A stretch of DNA of 64,000 nucleotides from assembly GCF_023856365.1 (NCBI RefSeq), contig NW_026042428.1:279176-343175 (forward strand). The letters are read 5' to 3'. This DNA is from Brienomyrus brachyistius (taxonomy: Eukaryota > Chordata > Actinopteri > Osteoglossiformes > Mormyridae). Under the pieces are notes generated by a model that saw nothing but the letters and a program-made list of their open reading frames with translations, had not been told where the DNA came from and made no database searches. Below, piece after piece: positions 1 through 10,193 of the stretch (positions are counted from its first letter, which is position 1; every line of letters begins with the position of its first letter). A program made the position numbers and the translations under genes.

Positions 1-1105
1 CCTGGGTCCGCACCCGCATTGGCCCGTGCCCGCCTGGGTCCGCACCCGCATCGGCCAGTGCCCGCCTGGGTCCGCACCCGCATCGGCCAGTGCCCGCCTG
101 GGTCCGCGCCCGAATTGGCCAGTGCCCGCCTGGGTCCGCACCCACATCGGTCCGTGCCCGCCTGGGTCCGCACCCGCATCAGCCCGTGCCCGCCTGGGTC
201 CGCGCCCGCATTGGCCAGCGCCCGCCTGGGTCCGCGCCCACATCGGCCCGTGCCCGCCTGGGTCCGCACCCGCATCGGCCCGTGCCCGCCTGGGTCCGCG
301 CCCGCATTGGCCCGTGCCCGCCTGGGTCCGCGCCCGCATTGGCCAGCGCCCGCCTGGGTCCGCGCCCGCATTGGCCCGTGCCCGCCTGGGTCCGCACCCG
401 CATTGGCCAGTGCCCGCCTGGGTCCGCACCCGCATCGGCCAATGCCCGCCTGGGTCCGCGCCCGCATTGGCCAGTGCCCGCCTGGGTCCGCGCCCACATC
501 GGCCCGTGCCCGCCTGGGTCCGCGCCCGCATCGGCCCGTGCCCGCCTGGGTCCGCGCCCGCATTGGCCAGCGCCCGCCTTGGCCAGCGCCCGCCTGGGTC
601 CGCGCCCGCATTGGCCCGTGCCCGCCTGGGTCCGCACCCGCATCGGCCAATGCCCGCCTGGGTCCGCACCCGCATCGGCCCGTGCCCGCCTGGGTCCGCA
701 CCCGCATTGGCCCGTGCCCGCCTGGGTCCGCACCCGCATTGGCCAGCGCCCGCTTGGTCCACACCCACCTAGGTCCGCGCCCGCATCGGCCCGTGCCCGC
801 CTGGGTCCACGCCCGCATCGGCCCGTGCCCGCCTGGGTCCGCACCCGCATTGGCCAGCGCCCGCTTGGTCCACACCCACCTAGGTCTGCTCCCGCATTGG
901 CCCACGCTTGCTTCGGCCTAGGCCTGCATAGGTCCGCACCCGCCTAGGTCCGAGCCCGCATTGGCCCGTGCTTGCATTGGCCCACGCCAATGGCTTGCGC
1001 CCGCCTACGATCACGCCCGCATTGGCCCCCGCCCACCTCGGTCGGCACCCGTCTAGGTCCGCGCCCGCATCGGCCCAGACCCACCTCGGCTAATCACCCA
1101 CCTCG
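1..1105. repeat. 32-bp CpG-rich minisatellite
   Basis: Tandem copies of a 32-bp unit beginning CCTGGGTCCGCACCCGCAT fill the first 0.9 kb, about 28 copies, and decay into diverged copies up to about 1105. The array is cut by the window edge, so its full length is unknown. Copies differ mainly at a few sites (CACCCGC or CGCCCGC, CATCGG or CATTGG, CCCGTG or CCAGTG). One truncated copy sits near 570-590. Because 32 is not a multiple of 3, the same unit is read in all three frames, which produces the long proline/arginine-rich open frames on both strands. These are not genes. Confidence 0.95.
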
Positions 1106-1785
1106 TGCACCATTTGCATGAACAGCGTATGATACTTCCAATATGCTAATTCTGTTAAAAGGTAGCTCATTTCTGCATGAGTGACGCATCATCTCACAGT
1201 TTCTCTCTCCTACTGTGAGTGCCCGTCACATCAGATCACATCGGCCGTATCAGAAACACATCTCCTGATGTGTCAGACAGACGGGAACGCCGGATGAAGC
1301 GGGCGTGCGTTCCCCATCTTGCTCCAGCAGTCGTCCCTGCCATTTTCCCCTCATTTGGCTCTCATTGGACTGCACGCTAGCGACAGGTAGTGGGGTTAAT
1401 TCCGGTAAGACGGATTTTTCAGATGGAGATGAGGACAAGATGTCTCAACTTAGCAGAGCGACTGAGTTTTTGTTTTTTCCTGCACTTGGTGACTTTGCTG
1501 ACAACTTTTTGTTGTTATTCCCCCCCAGGCAAGGCTTGCATCTCGTCTCTGGGCTGTGAACAGCTCCGCACTCATGTCTCCGGCGGGACCGGCCCGCGAT
1601 TCCACTCTTTGTGCGAGCAGGTCATGAAAAATTCAAGTGCCAAAGCCTCCCCAGGAACCGGACTGGTGGCAGTGGTCTTATTTAACACGCCCCTCCCCCG
1701 CAGCTCCCATGACACCCACCACCCCAGCCTCGGCTGACAAAAAAAACATATTGGACAGCTCTGCAGTTATCAAAGATGTCCAGTA
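1106..1785. other. Unique intergenic or intronic sequence
   Basis: No repeat family or gene is recognised here. Two overlapping short frames (1305-1559 and 1390-1737) lack any familiar motif. A pyrimidine-rich stretch ending in CCCCCCCAG near 1530 resembles a splice acceptor, but no coding block follows it. Confidence 0.4.
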
Positions 1786-1895
1786 GGTGGCGCAGTTGTT
1801 AAGGACACCTGTCTTTTCTTGCCTGGATCAGATGGATGAAAAGGGAGCTGCTCTTGAACCTTTCAACCTGTACTTCAGTATAAATACGCAAAATG
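1786..1895 (+). mobile_element. tRNA-derived SINE fragment
   Basis: The words GGTGGCGCAGTTGTTAAGGAC followed by an A-rich 3' part resemble the tRNA-like head (A-box region) of fish SINEs. The body is diverged and no clear B box or target duplication is visible. It is probably an old truncated insertion. Confidence 0.45.
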
Positions 1896-2040
1896 TTTCA
1901 TGGCCTAAAAAGCATGAGCAGTTTGAGAAAGTCCTTCACTTGAAGTGACGACAGCCTCCCACCCAGTGTGATGTGGTAGATCTTCATCCAACCCGGACGC
2001 TGTGTCTGGGCTTATCCTGATTCTCATGACGGGGGGGGGG

Positions 2041-2196
2041 GGTGTGCAGTGATTAAGGACACAGGCTTGTCACCAAGAGACTGCCTGCAGTCTTGAGGGA
2101 GCTCTCTAACCCGGATGCCTCTAGAATGATCTCCAGCTGCATTAAGGGCTGGATCAGCTTTGAATAAAAGCACCAGCTGAACAACTCAGAGTCACA
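2041..2196 (+). mobile_element. tRNA-derived SINE with TTTGAATAAAAGC tail
   Basis: A tRNA-like head (GTGCAGTGATTAAGGACACAG) is followed about 120 bp later by GCTTTGAATAAAAGCACCAGC. That is a diverged form of the conserved TTGGATAAAAGCGTCTGC tail shared by many teleost SINEs. A G12 tract (2031-2042) adjoins the 5' end. The insertion is diverged and probably old. Confidence 0.6.
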
Positions 2197-2306
2197 TTGA
2201 CAGATGGTTTAACTTGGGGGTTAGACAGGCTACTCAAGCCACTTTGTAACCCTGCGATGGGTCCTCTCCTTCATTTGTCCCTCTTTTTTCCTGTGTACAC
2301 CCCCCC

Positions 2307-2332
2307 CACACACACACACACACACACACACA
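2307..2332. repeat. (CA)13 microsatellite
   Basis: An uninterrupted CA dinucleotide run follows a short C tract. Confidence 0.95.
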
Positions 2333-2655
2333 TTGGCTCTTCTCCATTTACGCTTTTAGATGCACGTACGGGGATGATGGGAAAGAACTGAAGGTTGACA
2401 CCAGTTGTGCATTTAATTCGGTTCCTCAGCTGGGAGCATCAGATCAATACGATCATTACGGGGCCCGACATGAAGCAACAGGCATGTATCAGCACGTCTT
2501 ACTTACAGGTACAGTAACGATCCATGACCATTAATAAACAGCTTGTATGCACTGAACACACATGGGAAAAGCCGCTGGAAACAGCATCAGAGGTGCTGGG
2601 GGTATCGCTGCTGTAAAATGCGTTTTTACTGCAGCTTCTGTTCTGACACGAGTCA

Positions 2656-2873
2656 CATTATACTAGCGGTTCTCAAACTCGGTCCTCGGGCCCCACTGCC
2701 CTGCTTGTTTTCCTGCTATCCCTGCCTCACACACAAGTCCTAGCTGTCTTTCAGCTTCTGATTGACTGAACACACCTGATCCAGGTAATCAGCAGTGTGT
2801 AGGGCAGGGATAGCTGGAAAACAAGCAGGGTAGTGGGTCCCGAGGAAGGAGTTTGAGAACCACGGCATTATAC
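2656..2873. mobile_element. hAT-type MITE with perfect 8-bp target duplication
   Basis: A 202-bp element (2664-2865) is bounded by the 8-bp direct repeat CATTATAC at 2656-2663 and 2866-2873. Its ends are inverted: the left end reads TAGCGGTTCTCAAACTC, and the reverse complement of the right end reads CCGTGGTTCTCAAACTC. Inverted similarity continues inward for roughly 60 bp through the CCCTGCTTGTTTTCC block, so the element could fold into a long hairpin. An 8-bp duplication with CAGTGGTTCTC-like ends is characteristic of non-autonomous hAT elements. There is no coding capacity, so it would have depended on a transposase encoded elsewhere. Confidence 0.85.
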
Positions 2874-3080
2874 GTCACGTGTGACACCAGAATGACCCAA
2901 GGTCACACATGACCAGCAATCACAGTGACGGTCTGTGATGTTATTGAGTTTGACATAAGTTTGATCGAACCCATGTTTAGAGCTACACACTACACACTAC
3001 AGTCCTACTTCTGAAGATAAAGTGAAGAGGAACAAATTTCAGTCACATGCTCCTACAGGCCATGTGACTGTGCTACACCC

Positions 3081-3467
3081 CTTCACCTGCTGGGCTCCAG
3101 ACTCATATTTACTCACCTTCACCCGCTGGGCTCCAGACCGCTATTTGCACATCTTACCTGCTGTACTCCAGACCCATAGTTACTCACCTTTACCTGCTGG
3201 ACTCCAAACCTATATTTACTCATCTTAACCCGCTGGGCTCCAAACCCCTATTTACACACCTTTACCTATAGGGTTCAAGAACCCCTATTTACCTACCTTT
3301 ACCTACCGGGCTCCAGACCGTTATTTACATACCTTTACCTGCCGGGTTCCAGACCCCTATTTACTCACCTTTACTTGCTGGGCTCCAGACCCCTGTTTAT
3401 GCACCTTTACCTGCTGGAATCTAGACCCATATTTACGCACCTTTACTTACTGGGCTCCAGACCCGAC
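3081..3467. repeat. 36-bp minisatellite
   Basis: About 11 diverged copies of a 36-bp unit contain TGCTGGGCTCCAGACC and TATTTACTCACCTTTACC. Because 36 is a multiple of 3, one frame stays open for a short repetitive peptide (3022-3228), which I do not regard as a gene. Confidence 0.9.
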
Positions 3468-4160
3468 ATGGTTGGATTAAACCACATGCTGTCTCCACAT
3501 CTTCCAGAGCATGTCAAATACTCAAAAGTCACTAAATGAAATTTGTGATTCCATCACAGACATTTCAATTTTTCCATGGAAAAATAATAACAGTCCTGAA
3601 AAGGCTTCTCTATTTTCATGCCTAAGCTTTACAAATTACTTTTTGATTATTCAAAGCGTGTTATACCTTTGATCAGCGTGGCATTTTTTTTTAAACCGAA
3701 ACGAATCTCTAGTTATTACTGCATATCCCATAAGGACACCCCATGCAGAGGCAGAGATGTAAACTCCCCCTCCTGCACACCAGGGGGCAGTATGTGACCT
3801 AAGTATAGCCAGGAAAGGTTTCCGTCATACCTTGGACAGCTCCACTGCAGGGGGAAAAGCTAGCGAGAAAGTCTTCAAATTTAATTTAAAACATGCTGTA
3901 AAGTACCGACTTTAGGGAATTTCAATTGCTTAAAATGTTTGCTTTGAAAGATCAAATATACAACAAGAAGCCTGTTCCCCCCCCCCCCCCCCCCAGTTTA
4001 ACAGTGCAGACCACATTACAACATTATATATGAAGTCTTCAGTAGCAAAAAAACAAATTATTGATATTTCTGCATCTTAATGGGAATATTCTGCGTGTTT
4101 CTGGTAACTACCTTTTAAGCTTTATGAATACTGAACAATCTATTGATTAAATATTTACTT
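3468..4160. other. AT-rich unique sequence with C18 tract
   Basis: No gene or known repeat is recognised. A run of 18 C lies at 3977-3994. The rest is AT-rich and compatible with ordinary intergenic or intronic DNA. Confidence 0.4.
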
Positions 4161-6780
4161 GCTTCTTTCAATGTGTTAAGTAAGCGCGGGCTCGGGCGCT
4201 GTTGTGCGGTGTTAAGGATAACCTTTTAGCGGGGTCCCGATACATAAAACATGACGATGGCGCTAAAAAGCTTGAACCTGGAGAGTGATTTCCTACCCGT
4301 GGAGGGCGCCATGGGGCGGGACTTGGGGTGTAACAGCGCGAGATGCTCGGGGTCACCGCTGGGTAACGCCACACGCACACGCATATGCACACGTATGTAT
4401 AAACAATCGCGATTTATACAGTGCCCCGGTGAGGCTGTCTCCAGATCCGCCGTCAGGAAGGCGCGATCTCAACTTCAACTGAAGCTCGCTGAACGAGTCA
4501 ATTAAGGGGTGCAATTTATTTGTAAATGAAATAATGCGCTTCATGCACTAAGGCGTATGGAGGTGCGTTCAGCAGCCAGAGCTGCTCCACCGCGGCTCGT
4601 TCATTAGCGGCAGATCGCACCTCTGGGACGGTCCGCCATCCTACTCAAACCCACATCAATAATGTATCACTGACTGCAGTAATACAACCATTACAGGCAC
4701 CTCTGTAATCCCTCTTGCCATCTTTCTCTCCCATCACAACACGGAGAGGAAATAAAACCCCCGTCTCTTCACTGGGGGCTCCTCTGTCTACCAGCACATC
4801 TCACACGCGCGGAAAAAAACGGATTTAGCCCCCTCCCTTCTGGGTTCATTTCACCTTTAAAACAACAGACGAGTTCTCACACCCCGGAGATGAAAGTTTG
4901 ATCAATTTGATGTCGCTGAAACTGATAGGACGGCCCTTTCCTTGCAATTTCCTCTGCATCGTCAGTAGAGCCACAAAGCCGTGTGTGTGGGGCGGGGGGG
5001 GGAGGGGGGGGGAGAGAAGTAAGAGATTTACCAAACATAGCCACGTCTCTCAACATGATTAACATTCAACCGGTCACAGCGAAACCCGACATCTGTCAGG
5101 AGCGTTCCCAGAGTTCACCTGCGATGGCTTAAACCGACCGTTAGGAGCCTGTAAGAGGCTTCTCCGGAAATAACAGCAGACAGACTTTCCTGGCTCCCGA
5201 TCCGAGGAGGGAAAGCGAGGCAAGGGAGGTTTTGCCGTTCCCGGAGGATGGACGGAGGTGACTATGTGTCCCCGCCCCCAGGTCAGCAAACGCTGCCCGT
5301 AATCGCTGGCGGTCAGAGACCCCCAGGCACGCTCTGGACACACTCAATACTCACCCAAGCCAGCAAGAGATTAACGTCACCAAAAGTGGGAGTTTTAAAC
5401 GAGCCACATGGGAGGTGGGGGGGGGGGGCGGGGTGTTACGACTGGGGGCATGTGCGCCCCCTGCTGTTGGGGCCTGATATCTGCTCCAAATCCCACTTTA
5501 ATGCACCCCCAGACTTAATCGGGAGGATGTGCTTATTACTACTATTTTGCATTTCAAGGGTGCTCACCATGCAGCCGGGGGGCTGTTTCGAGGCCCCACA
5601 AGGGCCACTGGGCGCGGCGGACTGAATCCGGGCTGAACCCTTGCAGCCGCAATTCCGGCGCAGGTACAGCTAGCATGACCACGACGTCGCAAACATCAGT
5701 CAGCTGCCCGCCTTACCCCGAGACCCTCATTTCCATCGTGTCACCGCGTCCTGACCTACTGTCTCCGCATTTTATCATTTCACATTTATTTACATGGAAT
5801 TATGGGATGTGACAGCAGCAAATCTCGCGGGATAGTGGCGAGCAAGCTGGCCAAATGCGGCCGGGGAATCAGCACGCCACCTACAGGAAACTCCCGTTAA
5901 ATATAACGTTATATAAACTGCGGCGGATCGTAGCAGCCTGGCTGCTGGTTACCGTGCTGGAGTAACACCTAAGCCACATGTCACACTCACAGGCAACAAA
6001 CCTAAGCCTGTAATGGACACTTTCCCCATAGACCCAAAAATAAACGAATAAACACAAACGAGGCCAACAATGGCAGGAGCGGCGAGTATCATCCGCATGT
6101 CATCGCGGCGTCATTAGCTACGGGGCCGTGCCATAACCCAGGCAGCAACCGCTGTTGACTGGATTTTTCCTCGTCTTCTCCTTTTAGTTCATGTACGGAT
6201 GGATGTTATGTCGCTGACAACACTTCTCGGAAAATGTGTTCATAGGCTTCATTATTCTACCTGCGGGGAGCGAGGGGGAGGGGAGCAGAGGGAGCCATGG
6301 GGGGGGCCTAACCAGCGATAAGCAGAGCTGCGAGACGCTAACTGCCTCAGCCCCTCTGTCAGGGATGGGCCTCCATTAATCACTAATTAATTACGAGGCG
6401 GTTAACATTAATTAAAACATTAACATACTCTTTTTTTTTTGTTTTACAAGGCGGAGCCAGCGCCGATGTCTCCAAAGGACTCTAAGCAGCACATTTGCCG
6501 GCTCCCCGTGGAGCTCACAGTCTTGCTGAGACTTTGTGCCGACACGGCGGAAAAACCCTCGCCGACTGCAGCCCGCGCCATGTCAAAGCGCAAGGCGGGA
6601 GGGCGCACTGCCCCCCCTGGGAGGCTGGAGGGCAGCGTGAGACGGGGGTCACATCCCCCATGTACTGAGGCAGAAATGTAACAAAGGTTTCCAGTGTGGC
6701 TACCCTTCAAAGCTGTGGTAGTCTAGGAAGTCCACTCTTCCTGCAACCAACCCCCCCCACCAAAGCCCGCTTCTAGAAGT
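4161..6780. other. CpG-rich unique region, no gene recognised
   Basis: CpG dinucleotides are frequent, notably around 4240-4640, 5150-5330 and 5600-6140. AT-rich words such as TAATTAATTA (6384-6393) also occur. Short frames (4251-4505, 5248-5625, 6439-6681 on plus; 5074-5343, 6444-6710 on minus) carry no recognisable domain. Acceptor-like pyrimidine tracts ending in AG occur near 5280 and 6187 but are not followed by a coding block I can identify. The region could include a CpG island or promoter; this is unproven. Confidence 0.3.
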
Positions 6781-6784
6781 GTGA

Positions 6785-7465
6785 GTGATGATGAAGCATG
6801 CTAACCACAAAGGATAGGCGACACAACTCTGAAGTACGCCAACCGCCAACAGTGAGTGATACCATGCTGAAGTTTGTTAACTGCTAAGGACGGGCAATAC
6901 CACACTGACGCATACTAAGCACAAAGGACAGATAATACCATGATGAAGCATGCTAACTGCTAATGATGTGGTAGTGATATGCTGAAGCACAGTAACTGCT
7001 AAGGATGGGCTATGCGATGCTTAAGCATGCTAACTGCTATCGAATAATGACACAATGCTGAGGCATGCTAAGTGCTATCTATAGGTGACACAATGCCAAA
7101 GTATGCTAACTATTATCGATGGGTGACACAATGCTGAAGCATCCTAACTGCTATCGATGGGTGACACAATACCGAAACATGCTAACTGCTATCGATGGGT
7201 GACACAATACCAAAACATGCTAACTGCTATCGATGGGTGACACAATACCGAAACATGCTAACTGCTATCGATGGGTGACACAATACCGAAGCATGCTAAC
7301 TGCTATCGATGGGTGACACAATACCGAAGCATGCTAACTGTTATCGATGGGTGACACAATACCGAAACATGCTAACTGCTATCGATGGGTGACACAATAC
7401 CGAAACATGCTAACTGCTATCGATGGGTTATACAACGGTAATGCACGCTAACTGCCACCGCTAAC
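6785..7465. repeat. 38-bp minisatellite
   Basis: About 18 copies of a 38-bp unit contain ATCGATGGGTGACACAATAC and CATGCTAACTGCT. Copies before about 7080 are strongly diverged. Those from about 7130 to 7430 are nearly identical, so the array shows a clear gradient of homogenisation. No open frame of note runs through it. Confidence 0.95.
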
Positions 7466-8160
7466 AGGCGAGGCCAACATCCCTGTCATGCAGTTGTCCG
7501 GATTCTGTGAACAGATTTTGCACCTCAGAACAAAATCATGCTAATATTCACGGCAGTTCAAATAAAGTTTGAGGGATCTCTGTCACGCGGTTCGTAATCC
7601 AGGTGAAACATGAGAAGCATCCAAGCTACAAGTCTCTTGTCGGGCCTCAAACCCATCTAGGGTTTGGGTAGGGAAGCAAGGCGGAAGATAACAGTTTTAG
7701 TATCATACATTTTACTGTGTGATATTTTAACAGCATATCAAGTAATCCCCCCCCCCCCCCGTCATTCCAGGATCCCCGGAGGAGGGGCTTAGAGCCAAGG
7801 TGGGCCTCAGCGTACAGCTGCCGCCACGTTCACAAGGCGCTTAGACACACTGCCGACATCACAGGCAATTTAGTCTGCGACAAAGTATTAATTAAAGCCC
7901 CCTAAATGCCAGCCCACACCTGCATGCAAGAGTAAGTATTCAGATCCCCTTCCTTTGGTCTTTGTCTCGGAGGGAATATTAATTTGCTCCTGCGTGTCTT
8001 CACAACACAGCAGCGGAACCCTGGTAGAAACACGCCAGCCAGAGCAAATATTGGAGCTGTGAAGATGCAGAGGGCGGGGGGGCAGACGGGGGAGAGGGGG
8101 AGCCTGCAGCCTGCAGATGAAGTCGCGGTAATCAGTCCGCCCGCTCAGGGGTCAGTCCCT
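7466..8160. other. Unique sequence with C14 tract
   Basis: A run of 14 C lies at 7747-7760. The rest shows no recognisable gene or repeat. The 63-aa frame at 7984-8175 has no familiar motif. Confidence 0.35.
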
Positions 8161-8345
8161 CCGAGTAATTTGTGATATTAAGCGCGGCTGTTTCCTTCTG
8201 CGAGCCCCGCCTTTTAATATAGATGCAAACATGCAAACGGATGTTTCCATATATCATGCGCTCCCCCGCTAATCTTGCCTAATTTAAGGAAAGGCCGAGA
8301 TCGGGACCCTGTCACTCAAAGCACTGGTTAGCGCCGGTTACCGGC
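8160..8345. promoter_or_regulatory. Candidate non-coding regulatory block
   Basis: Unique sequence contains octamer-like ATGCAAAC and CATGCAAAC, CTTTTAATATAGATGC and GCTAATCTTGCC. It lacks repeats and open frames. The style resembles vertebrate conserved non-coding elements. This is inferred from composition only. Confidence 0.25.
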
Positions 8346-8421
8346 GGTTACTGCCAGCCGGCCCCATCCCCAACACCGTGCTGCGCTGCCCAGCTAATTA
8401 AGCATTTGGTTTCCTGAGACA

Positions 8422-8448
8422 CCCCACACACACACACACACACACACC
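8422..8448. repeat. (CA)n microsatellite
   Basis: A short CA dinucleotide run of about 13 units. Confidence 0.9.
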
Positions 8449-8589
8449 CAGCTTGCTTCATTTCCCACAATGCACAGCAGGAAGGGAGGTGCATTTTTTG
8501 CATGCGACCGCAAATGAGCGCAGGCGTGGAGCGAAACTTTGGAGCTGCCAGGTCTGTCAACCCGGGCAGGAACGTCTCACAGACGCGGT

Positions 8590-8745
8590 CTTCAATTTTA
8601 TTTTTAAAAGCCAAGCACCTAATTAATGAAGCTCGATTGAGCTGTTGATCGAATGAAGCACATTAATTGTAATCGCATAAAACTGAGCGTGACACGTTCC
8701 TTCTTTTGGAGAGCTGCATAATTCCACTTTGATTAAGTGCCACAG
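8590..8745. promoter_or_regulatory. Candidate non-coding regulatory block
   Basis: The block is dense in homeodomain-type words (CTAATTAATGAAG, ACATTAATTGTAATCG, TTTGATTAAG) with no repeat or open frame. It resembles a conserved enhancer-type element; conservation is untested. Confidence 0.3.
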
Positions 8746-8749
8746 ACAT

Positions 8750-9660
8750 GGAGAGGCTAACCTGTGTGATACTGGGCTATACAGAGGCTTCTATCACAGA
8801 GATGGACACTGGACCATATGACCACCCCATGTCTCACTTAACGAGACCCTTTCCACAATATGACCCCCACCCCAGCTCAGCCAGGCTTTGGTTATACCAG
8901 ATTCCCCATCTCAACCTTTTTAAGCACTATTGCATAATCTCCCTGGCAAGATACCAGTCAACCCAACATCCGTGAAGGACGTAGCCAGTCACCGTGGTCT
9001 GTTTAGAGCAAGTTATTTGTCAGACTTGCTGTCATCTTCCATCGAGTTAAAATGCCCAAACGAGGGACCTGGAGACGTCTTTCCGGGTTGGGGACCAAAG
9101 CGTAAGAAAGACCTCAGACCTTCAGCCATCAGGCAGCAAAATTCATGTTCGTTCAGTTGGTTCTGCTCCTGTTTCTTTATGCAAACGCAACATCACCGCA
9201 AAGTGCACCGACTACAGTGTTAGAAATTTGGGCTTTCTGAATTTTGGAGAGGAAATATTGATTTTTAGTTGCTTCGGCCACAGAGGTATTGACGTTAGAA
9301 TGTTCAAGTGCAAACACGTGGATTAATTGAACTGGGTGTTTTCAAAGGTGCATCAGTGTACAGGCGAATTAAGCAACACGAAAAATGTTTTTTTCACTAT
9401 ATGAGAACTGCAAAAACAGTATGTTACACAGGTTTATTGAATTATTAGATATCACTCCACCAATCTATCCATCTTCTGACTATTTATTCCAGGGCATATT
9501 AATCATCATTGGAATATTTACTTGAAACGGATAATAAAAGCCTTTAACCCTCCATTAACAAATAAATCACAACCAAAATAAAAAGAAGAAACTCAGCTTT
9601 AGTTGAGTAATACAAAATTAATTTGACGTCATATGACTCACATGACAGACCAAATTTGTG
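8750..9660. other. AT-rich unique sequence
   Basis: No gene is recognised. Small frames at 8748-8975 and 8930-9223 lack known motifs. AT-rich DNA continues from 9220 to 9660. Confidence 0.35.
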
Positions 9661-9820
9661 GGGTGGGTGTACTGCGGGTTATGCTGTGCCTCTAATCAGA
9701 AGGTTGCTGGTTCACATCCCAGGGTCAGTGGAGTGATGTGACTGCTGAGTCCATGAACAGGACCCTTAAAGCAAATTTCTCCAGGGACTGTCAGATCCTG
9801 CTTTTTCAACTGTACATCCA
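9661..9820 (+). mobile_element. tRNA-derived SINE, 3' truncated
   Basis: A tRNA-like head with a B box (GGTTCACATCC at 9709-9719) follows CTCTAATCAGAAGGTTGCT. The body includes CTCCAGGGACTGTCAGATCC. It stops at the target site of the next SINE, so the younger insertion abuts or interrupts it. Confidence 0.65.
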
Positions 9821-10193
9821 CTATGGGGGTTTCATCCATCCATCTATCCATTTTTCAAACCGCTTATCCTACTGGGTCGCGGGGGGTCCGGAGCCTGTCC
9901 CGGAAGCAATGGGCACGAGGCAGGGAACAACCCAGGATGGGGGGCCAGCCCATCGCAGGGCACACTCACACACCAGTCACTCACACACACATTCCTATGG
10001 GCAATTTAGCAACTCCAATTAGCCTCAGCATGTTTTTGGACTGTGGGGGGAAACCGGAGTACCCGGAGGAAACCCCACGACGACATGAGGAGAACATGCA
10101 AACTCCGCACACATGTGACCCATGCGGAGACTCGAACCCGGGTCCCAGAGGTATGAGGCAACAGTGCTAACCACTGCACCACCCTATGGGAGT
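9821..10193 (-). mobile_element. Full-length tRNA-derived SINE with target duplication
   Basis: Read on the minus strand, the element starts with a tRNA-like head (GGTGGTGCAGTGGTTAGCAC, then GGGTTCGAGTC as B box). It runs through a roughly 350-bp body and ends in a GGATGGATG-type tail (seen as CATCCATCCATC at 9833). It is flanked by near-identical 10-bp repeats, CTATGGGGGT at 9821-9830 and CTATGGGAGT at 10184-10193. The element itself is about 9831-10183 and looks young and complete. Related copies lie at 12910 and 63051. Short frames inside it (9738-10170) are not genes. Confidence 0.85.

Noticed and set aside
19..947. Plus- and minus-strand frames of 223-300 aa
   Set aside because: They are products of the 32-bp minisatellite, which is read in all three phases.
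5074..5343. Minus-strand fragment with a weak resemblance to an ETS-family N-terminus
   Set aside because: The likeness is limited to a handful of residues (TASDYGQ) and does not extend.
5248..5625. 125-aa frame with an acceptor-like site near 5280
   Set aside because: I considered a transcription-factor exon, but no family match was convincing and the frame ends in G-rich low-complexity sequence.
6785..7465. CRISPR-like array
   Set aside because: The whole 38-bp unit repeats with no unique spacers, and the context is eukaryotic. The same applies to the 47-bp array at 30097-31035.
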